A DNA stretch of 14,293 nucleotides from Clostridia bacterium (GTDB lineage: Bacteria > Bacillota_A > Clostridia > Oscillospirales > CAG-272): contig JAFQWB010000004.1 in assembly GCA_017407725.1 (NCBI GenBank), positions 1-14,293 of the forward strand, given 5' to 3'. Position numbers and translations under genes: made by a program. Of this stretch, positions 7,335 to 14,133 are shown piece after piece (position 1 is the first letter of the stretch; each line of letters starts with the position of its first letter). The notes under the pieces were generated by a model. The model saw nothing but the letters and a program-made list of their open reading frames with translations. It was not told the DNA's origin and searched no databases.

Positions 7335-8693
7335 TCAGTTTTTAAGGCTGTGAATAGGTGCGGGAATTCTTCCGCTGCGGTTAATAAATACAGAGGGTGA
7401 GCCCTGATTTATATTCATAACGGGAGCTGTTCCGAGAAGACCGCCGAAGCTTACAGCTTCGCCTGCCTTCTTGCCGTATGCGGGGATAACTCTTACCGCC
7501 GTTGTCTTTGTGTTGGCAACACCGATAGAGATCTCGTCTGCAATAATACCGCAGATAACGTCCTCGTGTGTATCACCGGGGATGGCTATCATGTCAAGAC
7601 CTACCGAGCAAACGGCGGTCATAGCTTCAAGCTTTTCAAGTGTGAGCGATCCGCATTCGACCGCTTTTATCATTCCCTCGTCCTCTGAAACGGGGATGAA
7701 TGCGCCCGAAAGTCCGCCTACGTGTGAGGATGCCATGACTCCGCCCTTCTTTACCGCATCGTTGAGAAGAGCAAGTGCGGCGGTGGTTCCGTAGCATCCG
7801 CAGGTCTCAAGACCCATGTTTTCAAGAATTCTTGCAACAGAGTCTCCGATGGCAGGGGTGGGGGCAAGTGAAAGATCTATTATTCCGAAGGGAACGCCAA
7901 GTCTTCTTGCAGCCTCACTTGCGACAAGCTGACCTACTCTGGTTATCTTGAATGCCGTGCGCTTGATGGTCTCTGCAAGCGCAGAAAGATCGCAGTCGCC
8001 TGCCTCCTTGATTGCGGCACTTACAACTCCGGGACCCGAAACGCCAACGTTGATAACGCTTTCGTTCTCGCCGATTCCGTGGAACGCACCCGCCATAAAG
8101 GGGTTGTCCTGGGGAACGTTTGCAAATACTACAAGCTTTGCACAGCCGATAGAATCGTTGTCGCGTGTCAGGTAAGCGGCTCTCTTTATAGCGCTGCCCA
8201 TAAGCTTGATGGCATTCATATTTATTCCCGCCTTGGTGCTTGCAACGTTAACCGACGAGCAGATATGCTCGGTCTCTGCAAGAGCCTCGGGAATTACCGA
8301 TATCATATTTTCCGCGCCCTTTGTCATACCCTTTTCAACAAGAGCCGAAAAACCGCCGAGGAAGTTCACTCCAAGGTCGGATGCCGCTCTTTCAAGAGTC
8401 TTTGCAAGTCTTATATATCCGTCAGGTGAAAGATTTCCGCCTATAAGAGAAACGGGAGTTACCGAAATTCTCTTGTTTACGATCGGAACGCCGTATTCCT
8501 TTTCGATGGTGCATCCCGTTTTAACAAGATCCTTGGCGGTGAATGTGATCTTGTCGTATATATTATCAAGAAGACGCTTTTCGTCGTCGGATACGCAGTC
8601 AAGAAGCGATATGCCCATGGTTATGGTACGGATATCGAGATTTTGCTGCTTTATCATATTTATAGTTTCAAGAATATCGCTTGTGTTGATCAT
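7335..8693 (-). CDS. UPF0210 (DUF711, PFL-like) family protein
   Basis: 452 residues, the normal length of the UPF0210/DUF711 family, whose fold is related to pyruvate formate-lyase but whose reaction is unknown. Recognisable conserved stretches are [91 protein letters not shown] and [10 protein letters not shown]. No signal peptide or membrane segment is seen; it should be cytosolic. It begins 21 bp after the ACT-domain gene, the standard arrangement for these two families in Firmicutes, which implies that the small ACT protein senses a ligand for, or binds to, the UPF0210 protein. The start at 8693 has a purine-rich AGAGAGAAG ribosome site and gives the family N-terminus. Family assignment is firm; biochemical function is not known. 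Confidence 0.93.
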   Translation of the reverse strand: MINTSDILETINMIKQQNLDIRTITMGISLLDCVSDDEKRLLDNIYDKITFTAKDLVKTGCTIEKEYGVPIVNKRISVTPVSLIGGNLSPDGYIRLAKTLERAASDLGVNFLGGFSALVEKGMTKGAENMISVIPEALAETEHICSSVNVASTKAGINMNAIKLMGSAIKRAAYLTRDNDSIGCAKLVVFANVPQDNPFMAGAFHGIGENESVINVGVSGPGVVSAAIKEAGDCDLSALAETIKRTAFKITRVGQLVASEAARRLGVPFGIIDLSLAPTPAIGDSVARILENMGLETCGCYGTTAALALLNDAVKKGGVMASSHVGGLSGAFIPVSEDEGMIKAVECGSLTLEKLEAMTAVCSVGLDMIAIPGDTHEDVICGIIADEISIGVANTKTTAVRVIPAYGKKAGEAVSFGGLLGTAPVMNINQGSPSVFINRSGRIPAPIHSLKN

Positions 8694-8714
8694 GGCTTCT
8701 CTCTTTTATATGTT

Positions 8715-8984
8715 TTATATGTGATGCATTGTGTTGAAGATATCCTCGTGCATTGCGTGGATATCAAGATTGCTTTCTTTTCCAAGGATGTCCATCTTGT
8801 CAACGAAATCTCCGAAGGGGAGGTCGAGCTTTGAAATGTCGGCAAGCATTATCATTGCAAAGTATTCGCCGATAACGCTCTGGGATATTTCCTGTATGTT
8901 AACGTTGTGAAGAGAACAAGCGGTGCTTACCTTTGCTATAATACCGACGCTGTCCTTTCCTGTTACGGTTATAACTGCTTTCAT
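8715..8984 (-). CDS. ACT domain-containing protein, UPF0237 family
   Basis: 89 residues forming a single ACT domain: MKAVITVTGKDSVGIIAKVS, then NVNIQEISQSV and YFAMIMLADIS, with a second helix and a final strand. ACT domains bind small ligands such as amino acids and usually act as dimers; the ligand of UPF0237 proteins is not established. The ATG at 8982-8984 is preferred over an in-frame ATG 48 bases upstream (9030-9032), because an AAAGGA ribosome site sits 9 bases before it, the family normally begins at this Met, and the longer version would add AT-rich leader-like residues. It is the first gene of the operon with the UPF0210 and amidohydrolase-like genes. Confidence 0.93.
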   Translation of the reverse strand: MKAVITVTGKDSVGIIAKVSTACSLHNVNIQEISQSVIGEYFAMIMLADISKLDLPFGDFVDKMDILGKESNLDIHAMHEDIFNTMHHI

Positions 8985-9020
8985 ATGAATAGTTCCTTTC
9001 AAATATTTATAATTATATTT

Positions 9021-9049
9021 ATTATACAACATAATCAGAGAAAAAACAA
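9021..9049 (-). promoter_or_regulatory. Probable promoter of the ACT-UPF0210-amidohydrolase operon
   Basis: On the - strand, a perfect TATAAT (9021-9026) is preceded at 17 bp by TTGTTT (9044-9049), a 3/6 match to the -35 consensus. The position fits a leader of about 30 bases before the ACT gene. The weak -35 makes this a moderate call. Confidence 0.5.
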
Positions 9050-9093
9050 GATGTCGGAAATATTTTACCGGATACGATTTTATTCAAAACCGC

Positions 9094-9122
9094 TTGACAA
9101 AAAGATGGTTCGGGTATATAAT
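9094..9122 (+). promoter_or_regulatory. Consensus sigma-A promoter of the metal-efflux operon
   Basis: Exact TTGACA (9094-9099) and TATAAT (9117-9122) with a 17-bp spacer. This is as strong as such promoters get and needs tight repression, which fits the operator placed directly after it. Confidence 0.92.
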
Positions 9123-9123
9123 A

Positions 9124-9149
9124 AACATATGAATAAATGTTCATATGTT
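9124..9149 (+). promoter_or_regulatory. ArsR/SmtB-type operator palindrome
   Basis: A perfect 10-bp inverted repeat, AACATATGAA (9124-9133) and TTCATATGTT (9140-9149), with a 6-base centre. It resembles the known AT-rich TGAA...TTCA operators of SmtB/CzrA/CadC repressors. It starts 2 bp after the -10 box and covers the expected transcription start, so a repressor bound here would block the promoter. Autoregulation by the adjacent CadC-like protein is the natural inference. Confidence 0.85.
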
Positions 9150-9166
9150 GTGAAAAGGAGAAGATC

Positions 9167-9556
9167 ATGCATATACACGAGGATATAAAGGGCGATGCTT
9201 TAAGAGAAGATATTGCGATATGCGATGAAGAGTGTGTTCACGGCGATATCGTAAGTAAGATAAGAAGCGCTATGCCTGATGAAGACACGGTATTTGAGCT
9301 TGCAGAGCTTTATAAGGTGTTCGGAGATCACACAAGGATCAGAATACTCTGCGTTTTATGGGAGGGTGAGGTTTGCGTCTGCGATATAGCAGAGCTTCTC
9401 GGCATGACTCAGTCGGCAATATCCCATCAGCTCAGGGTTCTGAGAGGGGCGAAGCTTATAAAGAGCAGAAGGCAGGGAAAGACGGTGTACTACTCGCTTT
9501 CCGACGATCACGTAATTACAATAATCAATTCGGCACTCGATCACGTAAGAGAATAA
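9167..9556 (+). CDS. CadC/SmtB-type ArsR family metal-sensing repressor
   Basis: 129 residues with an ArsR winged helix: VFGDHTRIRILCVL (52-64), recognition helix TQSAISHQLRVLRGAKL (81-97) and wing RRQGKTVYYSL (101-111). Two metal sites known from CadC can be mapped. The thiol (alpha3N) site would use C70 and C72 of the CVC motif with N-terminal C19 and C23. The alpha5 site is D113-x-H115, then H126-x-x-E129, with the 11-residue His-to-His spacing of CzrA and CadC and the terminal Glu of CadC. This points to a Cd/Pb/Zn sensor that leaves DNA when metal binds. The ATG at 9167 has AAGGAG six bases upstream; an in-frame ATG at 9137 lies inside the operator with no ribosome site and is rejected. 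First gene of the efflux operon, 23 bp before the HMA gene. Confidence 0.93.
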   Translation: MHIHEDIKGDALREDIAICDEECVHGDIVSKIRSAMPDEDTVFELAELYKVFGDHTRIRILCVLWEGEVCVCDIAELLGMTQSAISHQLRVLRGAKLIKSRRQGKTVYYSLSDDHVITIINSALDHVRE

Positions 9557-9579
9557 TTAAAAACGAAGGAGAAAAAATT

Positions 9580-9795
9580 ATGACAAAAACTTTTAAGCTT
9601 GAGGGACTTGATTGTCCCGTATGTGCGGCAAAGATGGAAAAGGGAATAAGAAAGATAAAGGGCGTTGAAGATGCATCGGTAAGCTTTATGACACAGAAGA
9701 TGGTTATAAGTGCACCCGATGAGATATTTGACGAGGTATATAACGAGGCAGTAAAGGCTTGCCGCAAGGTAGAGCCCGACCTTATCATAAAATAA
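9580..9795 (+). CDS. Stand-alone heavy-metal-associated (HMA) domain protein
   Basis: 71 residues, one HMA ferredoxin-like domain with the metal-binding motif GLDCPVCAAKMEK (C12 and C15) and the downstream KIKGVEDASVSF strand typical of the family. The LDC-x-x-CAAK form is that of the N-terminal domain of CadA/ZntA cation ATPases rather than of copper chaperones (MTCxxC). A third Cys (C60) near the end is not part of the motif. A GGAGA ribosome site precedes the ATG. It ends 4 bp before the ATPase gene, which itself lacks an HMA domain, so this is likely the detached regulatory or delivery domain for that pump. Confidence 0.92.
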   Translation: MTKTFKLEGLDCPVCAAKMEKGIRKIKGVEDASVSFMTQKMVISAPDEIFDEVYNEAVKACRKVEPDLIIK

Positions 9796-9799
9796 GACC

Positions 9800-11653
9800 A
9801 TGCTCGGAAGAAAACAAAAGAAAAAGCTCACTTTAATTGCCGCGTCCGTTTTGCTTCTGATAGCGGCAATTATTATTGACAGACTTTTTATAAAAAATAA
9901 CGTATTGTCGCTCACGCTCTACCTTCCCGCATACCTTACCGTCGGAATAGGTGTTCTTATATCTGCTGTAAAGGGAATAGGCAGAGGACAGATATTCGAC
10001 GAGGTCTTTCTTATGAGCGTCGCAACTATCGGTGCCTTCTTTATAGGAGAATATATCGAGGCGTGTGCCGTAATGATCTTTTTCAGAGTGGGCGAGCTTT
10101 TTGAAATAAGCGCATCGCAGAGCGCAAGACGCGCGATAAGTGCACTTGCAAGAAGTATGCCCGACAGCGCAAGAGTTTTAAGAAACGGAGAGTTTGTGTC
10201 GCTTGAGGTTGATGAAATATCGAAGGGCGACGTGATAGAGCTGCTTCCCGGTGAAAGACTTGCCGCAGATTCTGTCATCGTCAAGGGCGAAGGGTATTTT
10301 GATACATCGTCGATAACGGGAGAATCTGTTCCCGTTTACAAAAAAGAGGGAGAGCATATTACCTCGGGATATATTTCACTCGATTCACGTATAGAGGCAA
10401 GGGCGGAGGCATCGTTTGAAAATTCCGCCTCTTCAAGAATTATAGCACTTATGGAGGAGGCTTCTGTGAGAAAAGCTAAAAGTGAGGATTTTATATCTAA
10501 ATTTTCGCTTATTTACACCCCTGTAGTGGTCTTTTCAGCACTTGCACTTGCACTTGTTCCGCCCCTTTTGTCGCTTGGCAGCTTTACGGAGTTTATAAAA
10601 CGCGCACTCACCTTCCTTGTAGTTTCCTGCCCCTGCGCACTCGTTATATCTGTTCCGCTCACCTATTTTACAAGTGTGGGAAGAGCGGCAAAGAGCGGAC
10701 TTATCTTCAAGAGTAACACAGCACTTGAAAGACTTGCGGATATAAGCGTGTGTGCGTTTGATAAAACGGGAACTCTTACAAGCGGAAGCTTTGTTATCGA
10801 AAAAATAATATCCTTTGGCGAGAGCGAGGAAAGAATACTTTCGCTTGCGGCATCGCTTGAAGGCTATTCAAACCACCCGCTTGCAAAATGTATTGTAAAA
10901 AAGTGTGCCGACAGTAACACAGAGCCTATTTCGGTATCCTCCGTAAAGGAAATAAGGGGAATCGGAATGAGCGGAAATACGCCCGACGGGGAGCTTTTCC
11001 TTGTAAGCGGCAGATCGCTTGAAAGCTTTGTCGACAGCTCTGAAGGTTATAAGGCGAGTGAAGATTCAAGCGAGGTATGCGTTATCCTTGACAGAAGACT
11101 TATCGGAGTTATTATTTTGTCCGATGAAGTGAAGGAGGGCGCAAAGAAGAGTGTCGGAGCGCTTGAAAAAATGAAGATATCCTGCCGTATGCTTACGGGT
11201 GACTCGTTTGGCGCGGCAAAGAGAGCGGCAGAAAAGCTCGGTATAAAAAACGTATGTGCACAGCTTACTCCCGAAGGAAAATTAAAAGAGGTAGAAAAGC
11301 TGTCGGGATGTGATAACGTTCTTTTTGTAGGCGACGGACTCAACGATGCCCCCGTAATGGCAATGGCGAGCGTATCGCTCTCAATGGGTGGAATAGGCTC
11401 GGATGCCGCGGTAGAGGCGTCCGATATAGTTCTTACGGATGACAGAATAGAGAAGATTCCTCTCGCCGTAAGGATCGCAAGACGGGCAAAAAGCATAGTT
11501 ATAGAAAACGTGGCTTTTGCTATAGGCGTTAAGCTCGGTGTTCTTGCCCTGGGTGCATTGGGTCTTGTCGGACTCTGGTGGGCGGTATTTGCCGACGTGG
11601 GAGTTTCGGTGATCGCAATACTGAACTCTATGAGAATGCTTTATTTTAAGTGA
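9800..11653 (+). CDS. cadA: P1B-type heavy-metal-translocating ATPase (Zn/Cd/Pb efflux, CadA/ZntA-like)
   Basis: 617 residues with all P-type ATPase landmarks: TGES at 173-176 (actuator), the intramembrane CPC metal motif at 277-279 (SCPCALVISVP), phosphorylated D321 in DKTGTLT, the P1B-specific HP at 359-360 (SNHPLAK), TGD at 466-468 and the hinge GDGLNDAP at 511-518. The last membrane segments hold K578 and D599 (GLWWAVFADVGVS), which with CPC are the markers of the P1B-2 zinc/cadmium/lead group rather than copper pumps. It exports these ions across the cytoplasmic membrane using ATP. There is no N-terminal HMA domain or His-rich tail; the protein begins with a short basic stretch and the first helix. 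The HMA module is supplied by the gene 4 bp upstream. It is the last gene of the CadC-controlled operon; no hairpin terminator follows, and the next promoter starts right after its stop codon. Confidence 0.94.
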   Translation: MLGRKQKKKLTLIAASVLLLIAAIIIDRLFIKNNVLSLTLYLPAYLTVGIGVLISAVKGIGRGQIFDEVFLMSVATIGAFFIGEYIEACAVMIFFRVGELFEISASQSARRAISALARSMPDSARVLRNGEFVSLEVDEISKGDVIELLPGERLAADSVIVKGEGYFDTSSITGESVPVYKKEGEHITSGYISLDSRIEARAEASFENSASSRIIALMEEASVRKAKSEDFISKFSLIYTPVVVFSALALALVPPLLSLGSFTEFIKRALTFLVVSCPCALVISVPLTYFTSVGRAAKSGLIFKSNTALERLADISVCAFDKTGTLTSGSFVIEKIISFGESEERILSLAASLEGYSNHPLAKCIVKKCADSNTEPISVSSVKEIRGIGMSGNTPDGELFLVSGRSLESFVDSSEGYKASEDSSEVCVILDRRLIGVIILSDEVKEGAKKSVGALEKMKISCRMLTGDSFGAAKRAAEKLGIKNVCAQLTPEGKLKEVEKLSGCDNVLFVGDGLNDAPVMAMASVSLSMGGIGSDAAVEASDIVLTDDRIEKIPLAVRIARRAKSIVIENVAFAIGVKLGVLALGALGLVGLWWAVFADVGVSVIAILNSMRMLYFK

Positions 11654-11682
11654 TTGACAGATAAGGGCGTATGTGCTATAAT
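11654..11682 (+). promoter_or_regulatory. Extended -10 sigma-A promoter for the lipid kinase-decarboxylase pair
   Basis: TTGACA (11654-11659) and TATAAT (11677-11682) at 17 bp, with TGC (11674-11676) forming an extended -10. The -35 box begins immediately after the ATPase stop codon. Confidence 0.9.
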
Positions 11683-11726
11683 TTATAGGTGTCAAAAACG
11701 TATTTGTCTGTATAGCGGAGGATATT

Positions 11727-12608
11727 ATGGAAAAGGCTTTTTTAATGCTTAACCCAAGAAGCGGAACAAGAGAGGGAAAGCTTCAGTTTTTTAATATAGT
11801 AAATACTTTATCTGAAAAATACGATCTGAGAGTTCATCTGACAAAAAGCACTCAGGATATAATCGAAACCGCAAAGGAGATAACCGAGCAAACGGTTATC
11901 GTATGCGGAGGTGACGGAACGCTTTCTCATACCCTTGAGGGCTTAAGACTTGCGGGCAGAGAAAATATTACTATCGGATATCTTCCGTGCGGAACAGCAA
12001 ACGACGTTGCATCAACTCTCGGTCTTCCCAAAAAACCGGTAGAGTCTGCAAAGCGGGTAGTAAGCGGAAGACCGATAAGACAGGATCACGGAAGCTTCAA
12101 CGGAAAGAGCTATATATACACCGCATCCTTCGGAACCTTTACAAAGGCATCCTACGAGACCTCGCAGGACGTCAAGAATGTGTTCGGAAGCTTCGCTTAC
12201 TTTATGAACGGACTCAGCGAGATCCTTAACCTTCAGTCAATATCCGCAAGAATAGAATATGACGGCGGAGTTATAAACGAAAGCGATATCGCCTTCTGCG
12301 CCATAGGTAACACAAGGGTCATCGGCGGAGGAATAGTAAAGCTCCCGCCCGAAAAGGCGCTTCTTGACGACGGAAAGCTTGATATGCTTGTGGTGAGAAA
12401 GCCTAAAAATGCCATTGATCTTGATAAAATAATCAAAGAGATAGTAAACGGAAACTACTGTAACGAATTCGTAAGCCTCTATCACTCATCCTTCTTCAAG
12501 GTGAATACCGGTGAGGGAATTCTCTGGACTGTCGACGGTGATGCGGTCAAGGCTCCCGCCGAGGTGAATATCGAGTGTGTAAAGGGCGGAGTTTCCTTTA
12601 TAAGATAA
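11727..12608 (+). CDS. Diacylglycerol kinase / YegS-like lipid kinase
   Basis: 293 residues, the usual size of the bacterial DgkB/YegS lipid kinase family. The nucleotide-binding half shows LNPRSGTREGK (8-18), the signature GGDGT at 61-65 and LPCGTANDVA at 86-95. The C-terminal beta-sandwich carries the typical DDGKLDMLVV and WTVDGDAV elements. It should phosphorylate diacylglycerol or a related lipid at the cytoplasmic face of the membrane, returning it to phospholipid synthesis; the exact lipid cannot be told from sequence. A GCGGAGG ribosome site precedes the ATG. It has its own extended -10 promoter and sits 4 bp upstream of the decarboxylase gene. Confidence 0.92.
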   Translation: MEKAFLMLNPRSGTREGKLQFFNIVNTLSEKYDLRVHLTKSTQDIIETAKEITEQTVIVCGGDGTLSHTLEGLRLAGRENITIGYLPCGTANDVASTLGLPKKPVESAKRVVSGRPIRQDHGSFNGKSYIYTASFGTFTKASYETSQDVKNVFGSFAYFMNGLSEILNLQSISARIEYDGGVINESDIAFCAIGNTRVIGGGIVKLPPEKALLDDGKLDMLVVRKPKNAIDLDKIIKEIVNGNYCNEFVSLYHSSFFKVNTGEGILWTVDGDAVKAPAEVNIECVKGGVSFIR

Positions 12609-12612
12609 GCTT

Positions 12613-14034
12613 ATGGAATACAAAACTCTACTTGAAAGACTTCGCGAGCGCTCAAGTGGCTCTCTTGCAATGCATATGCCGGGTCATAAGAGAAACACGT
12701 CGCTTGACGGGGCAGAGTATCTTGAAAAGCTTGCCGCAGATATAGATATCACAGAGATAGACGGATTTGACGATCTTTACCACGCTGAGGGCGTTCTTAA
12801 AGAATCGATGGAAAGAGCATCTCTTCTCTTTGGAACAAGAAGGAGCTTTTATCTCGTTAACGGAAGCACGCAGGGTATTCTTTCGGCTATATGCTCACAG
12901 ATAAAAAGAAACGATAAGGTCATCTGCGCAAGAAATTGTCATAAATCGGTCTATAACGCGCTCAGACTTTCGGGTGCTGATGCGTTTTATATTATGCCGA
13001 AGACCTGTCCGCTCACGGGCGCTATGGGAAGGATATCTCCGAGCGAGGTACAAAAGGCGTTTGATGAGCATCCCGATGCAAAAATGCTTATAATGACTTC
13101 GCCTACATATGAGGGGCTTATAAGCGATACTAAAGAAATATCCGAAATATGTCATAAAAGAGGCGCGCTTCTCTTTGTTGATGCGGCTCACGGGGCGCAT
13201 CTTGATCTTTTCTCTGTTTTCGGCGGATCGGCAAGAAGGTATGCCGACATAACTGTCGAAAGTCTTCATAAGACTCTTTTCTGCCTGACGCAGACCGCAA
13301 TAATACACCTGGGTGATTCTCTTTCACACGAAAGAGAAGAGAAGCTTATGAATTCTCTTGCCGTTTTCGGAACAAGCAGTCCGTCGTATCTGCTTATGGC
13401 ATCGATCGACTCTGCGGTGGATCACCTTATAAAGGATGGGGAGAGAATATTAAACGGTCTTTCGGCGGCACTTTCCGAGTTTTACAAGGCGACCGAATCG
13501 CTTGAAAAGCTGAGTGTCATAAGGGGCGGATGCGAAAGAGATCCGCTCAAAATAGTGATCACGGCGGACAAAATAAAGGGCAAAAGCGAGGAGCTTGTCC
13601 GACTTCTGAGAGAAAGAAGAATAGAGCCTGAGATGGTCGCACCCACATACGTTCTCTGTATGGCGGGGCTTGGGGATACGAGAGAAAGTCTTGAAAAGCT
13701 CAGTGCCGCTCTTCTTGAAATTGATAAAATACTTTCGCTGTCCGAGGATAACTGCCCTCAAATAGTGCATACGCACCTTCCGATGCGCTCGGGAATGAAA
13801 GATCCGTTTGACAGAAATTACCTTGAGGCTTCTTTCGAAAAGGCAAACGGCATGATAAGTGCCGAATACCTTTGGGCATATCCGCCGGGAATACCGATCA
13901 TAACACCCGGCGAAATATTCGATGGCGAGATAATCGGGATGGTTAAGAGCTATTATGAGAGCGGACTTTCGCTCTATTCTGATAAAAGAGGCAGAATATA
14001 CTGCTCGGATACGCTCTGTGTTATATCAGATTAA
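12613..14034 (+). CDS. Orn/Lys/Arg decarboxylase family PLP enzyme, short form
   Basis: 473 residues, matching the short Gram-positive form of the group III decarboxylases (SpeA/YaaO type) rather than the roughly 710-residue enterobacterial form with a receiver-like wing domain. Landmarks: the near N-terminal MPGHKRN (22-28), FYLVNGSTQGIL (79-90), H110 (stacks on the cofactor), FVDAAHGAHLD with D190 and H193, and the PLP Schiff-base lysine K220 in ESLHKTLFCLTQTA. A C-terminal PPGIPIITPGE motif is also typical. Arginine or lysine is the likely substrate, feeding polyamine synthesis (agmatine or cadaverine); substrate choice cannot be read from sequence. The start lies 4 bp after the lipid kinase stop with no clear ribosome site, suggesting translational coupling. 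Confidence 0.92.
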   Translation: MEYKTLLERLRERSSGSLAMHMPGHKRNTSLDGAEYLEKLAADIDITEIDGFDDLYHAEGVLKESMERASLLFGTRRSFYLVNGSTQGILSAICSQIKRNDKVICARNCHKSVYNALRLSGADAFYIMPKTCPLTGAMGRISPSEVQKAFDEHPDAKMLIMTSPTYEGLISDTKEISEICHKRGALLFVDAAHGAHLDLFSVFGGSARRYADITVESLHKTLFCLTQTAIIHLGDSLSHEREEKLMNSLAVFGTSSPSYLLMASIDSAVDHLIKDGERILNGLSAALSEFYKATESLEKLSVIRGGCERDPLKIVITADKIKGKSEELVRLLRERRIEPEMVAPTYVLCMAGLGDTRESLEKLSAALLEIDKILSLSEDNCPQIVHTHLPMRSGMKDPFDRNYLEASFEKANGMISAEYLWAYPPGIPIITPGEIFDGEIIGMVKSYYESGLSLYSDKRGRIYCSDTLCVISD

Positions 14035-14064
14035 GCATAAAGCAATAAAAAAATCATATTTTAC

Positions 14065-14093
14065 TTGACAAGTCGGTTTTTGTATTGTATAAT
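14065..14093 (+). promoter_or_regulatory. Consensus sigma-A promoter of the SCIFF precursor gene
   Basis: Exact TTGACA (14065-14070) and TATAAT (14088-14093) with 17-bp spacing. Transcription should begin near 14100, leaving a leader of about 34 bases with an AAGGAG ribosome site (14120-14125) eight bases before the ATG. Confidence 0.92.
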
Positions 14094-14133
14094 TATATCG
14101 TTAAAGTTTTGAATTTAAGAAGGAGATACTACC

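Noticed and set aside
8206..8724. 172-codon open frame on the + strand inside the UPF0210 gene
   Set aside because: Antisense to a conserved protein; its composition reflects the reverse complement of that gene and it lacks any recognisable domain.
8985..9032. N-terminal extension of the ACT protein to an ATG at 9032
   Set aside because: The extra residues are encoded by AT-rich leader DNA containing the likely promoter -10 box (9021-9026), and the family start Met with a ribosome site is at 8984.
9137..9166. Upstream ATG at 9137 as the start of the CadC-like repressor
   Set aside because: It lies inside the operator palindrome near the transcription start, has no ribosome site, and the ATG at 9167 has a well-spaced AAGGAG.
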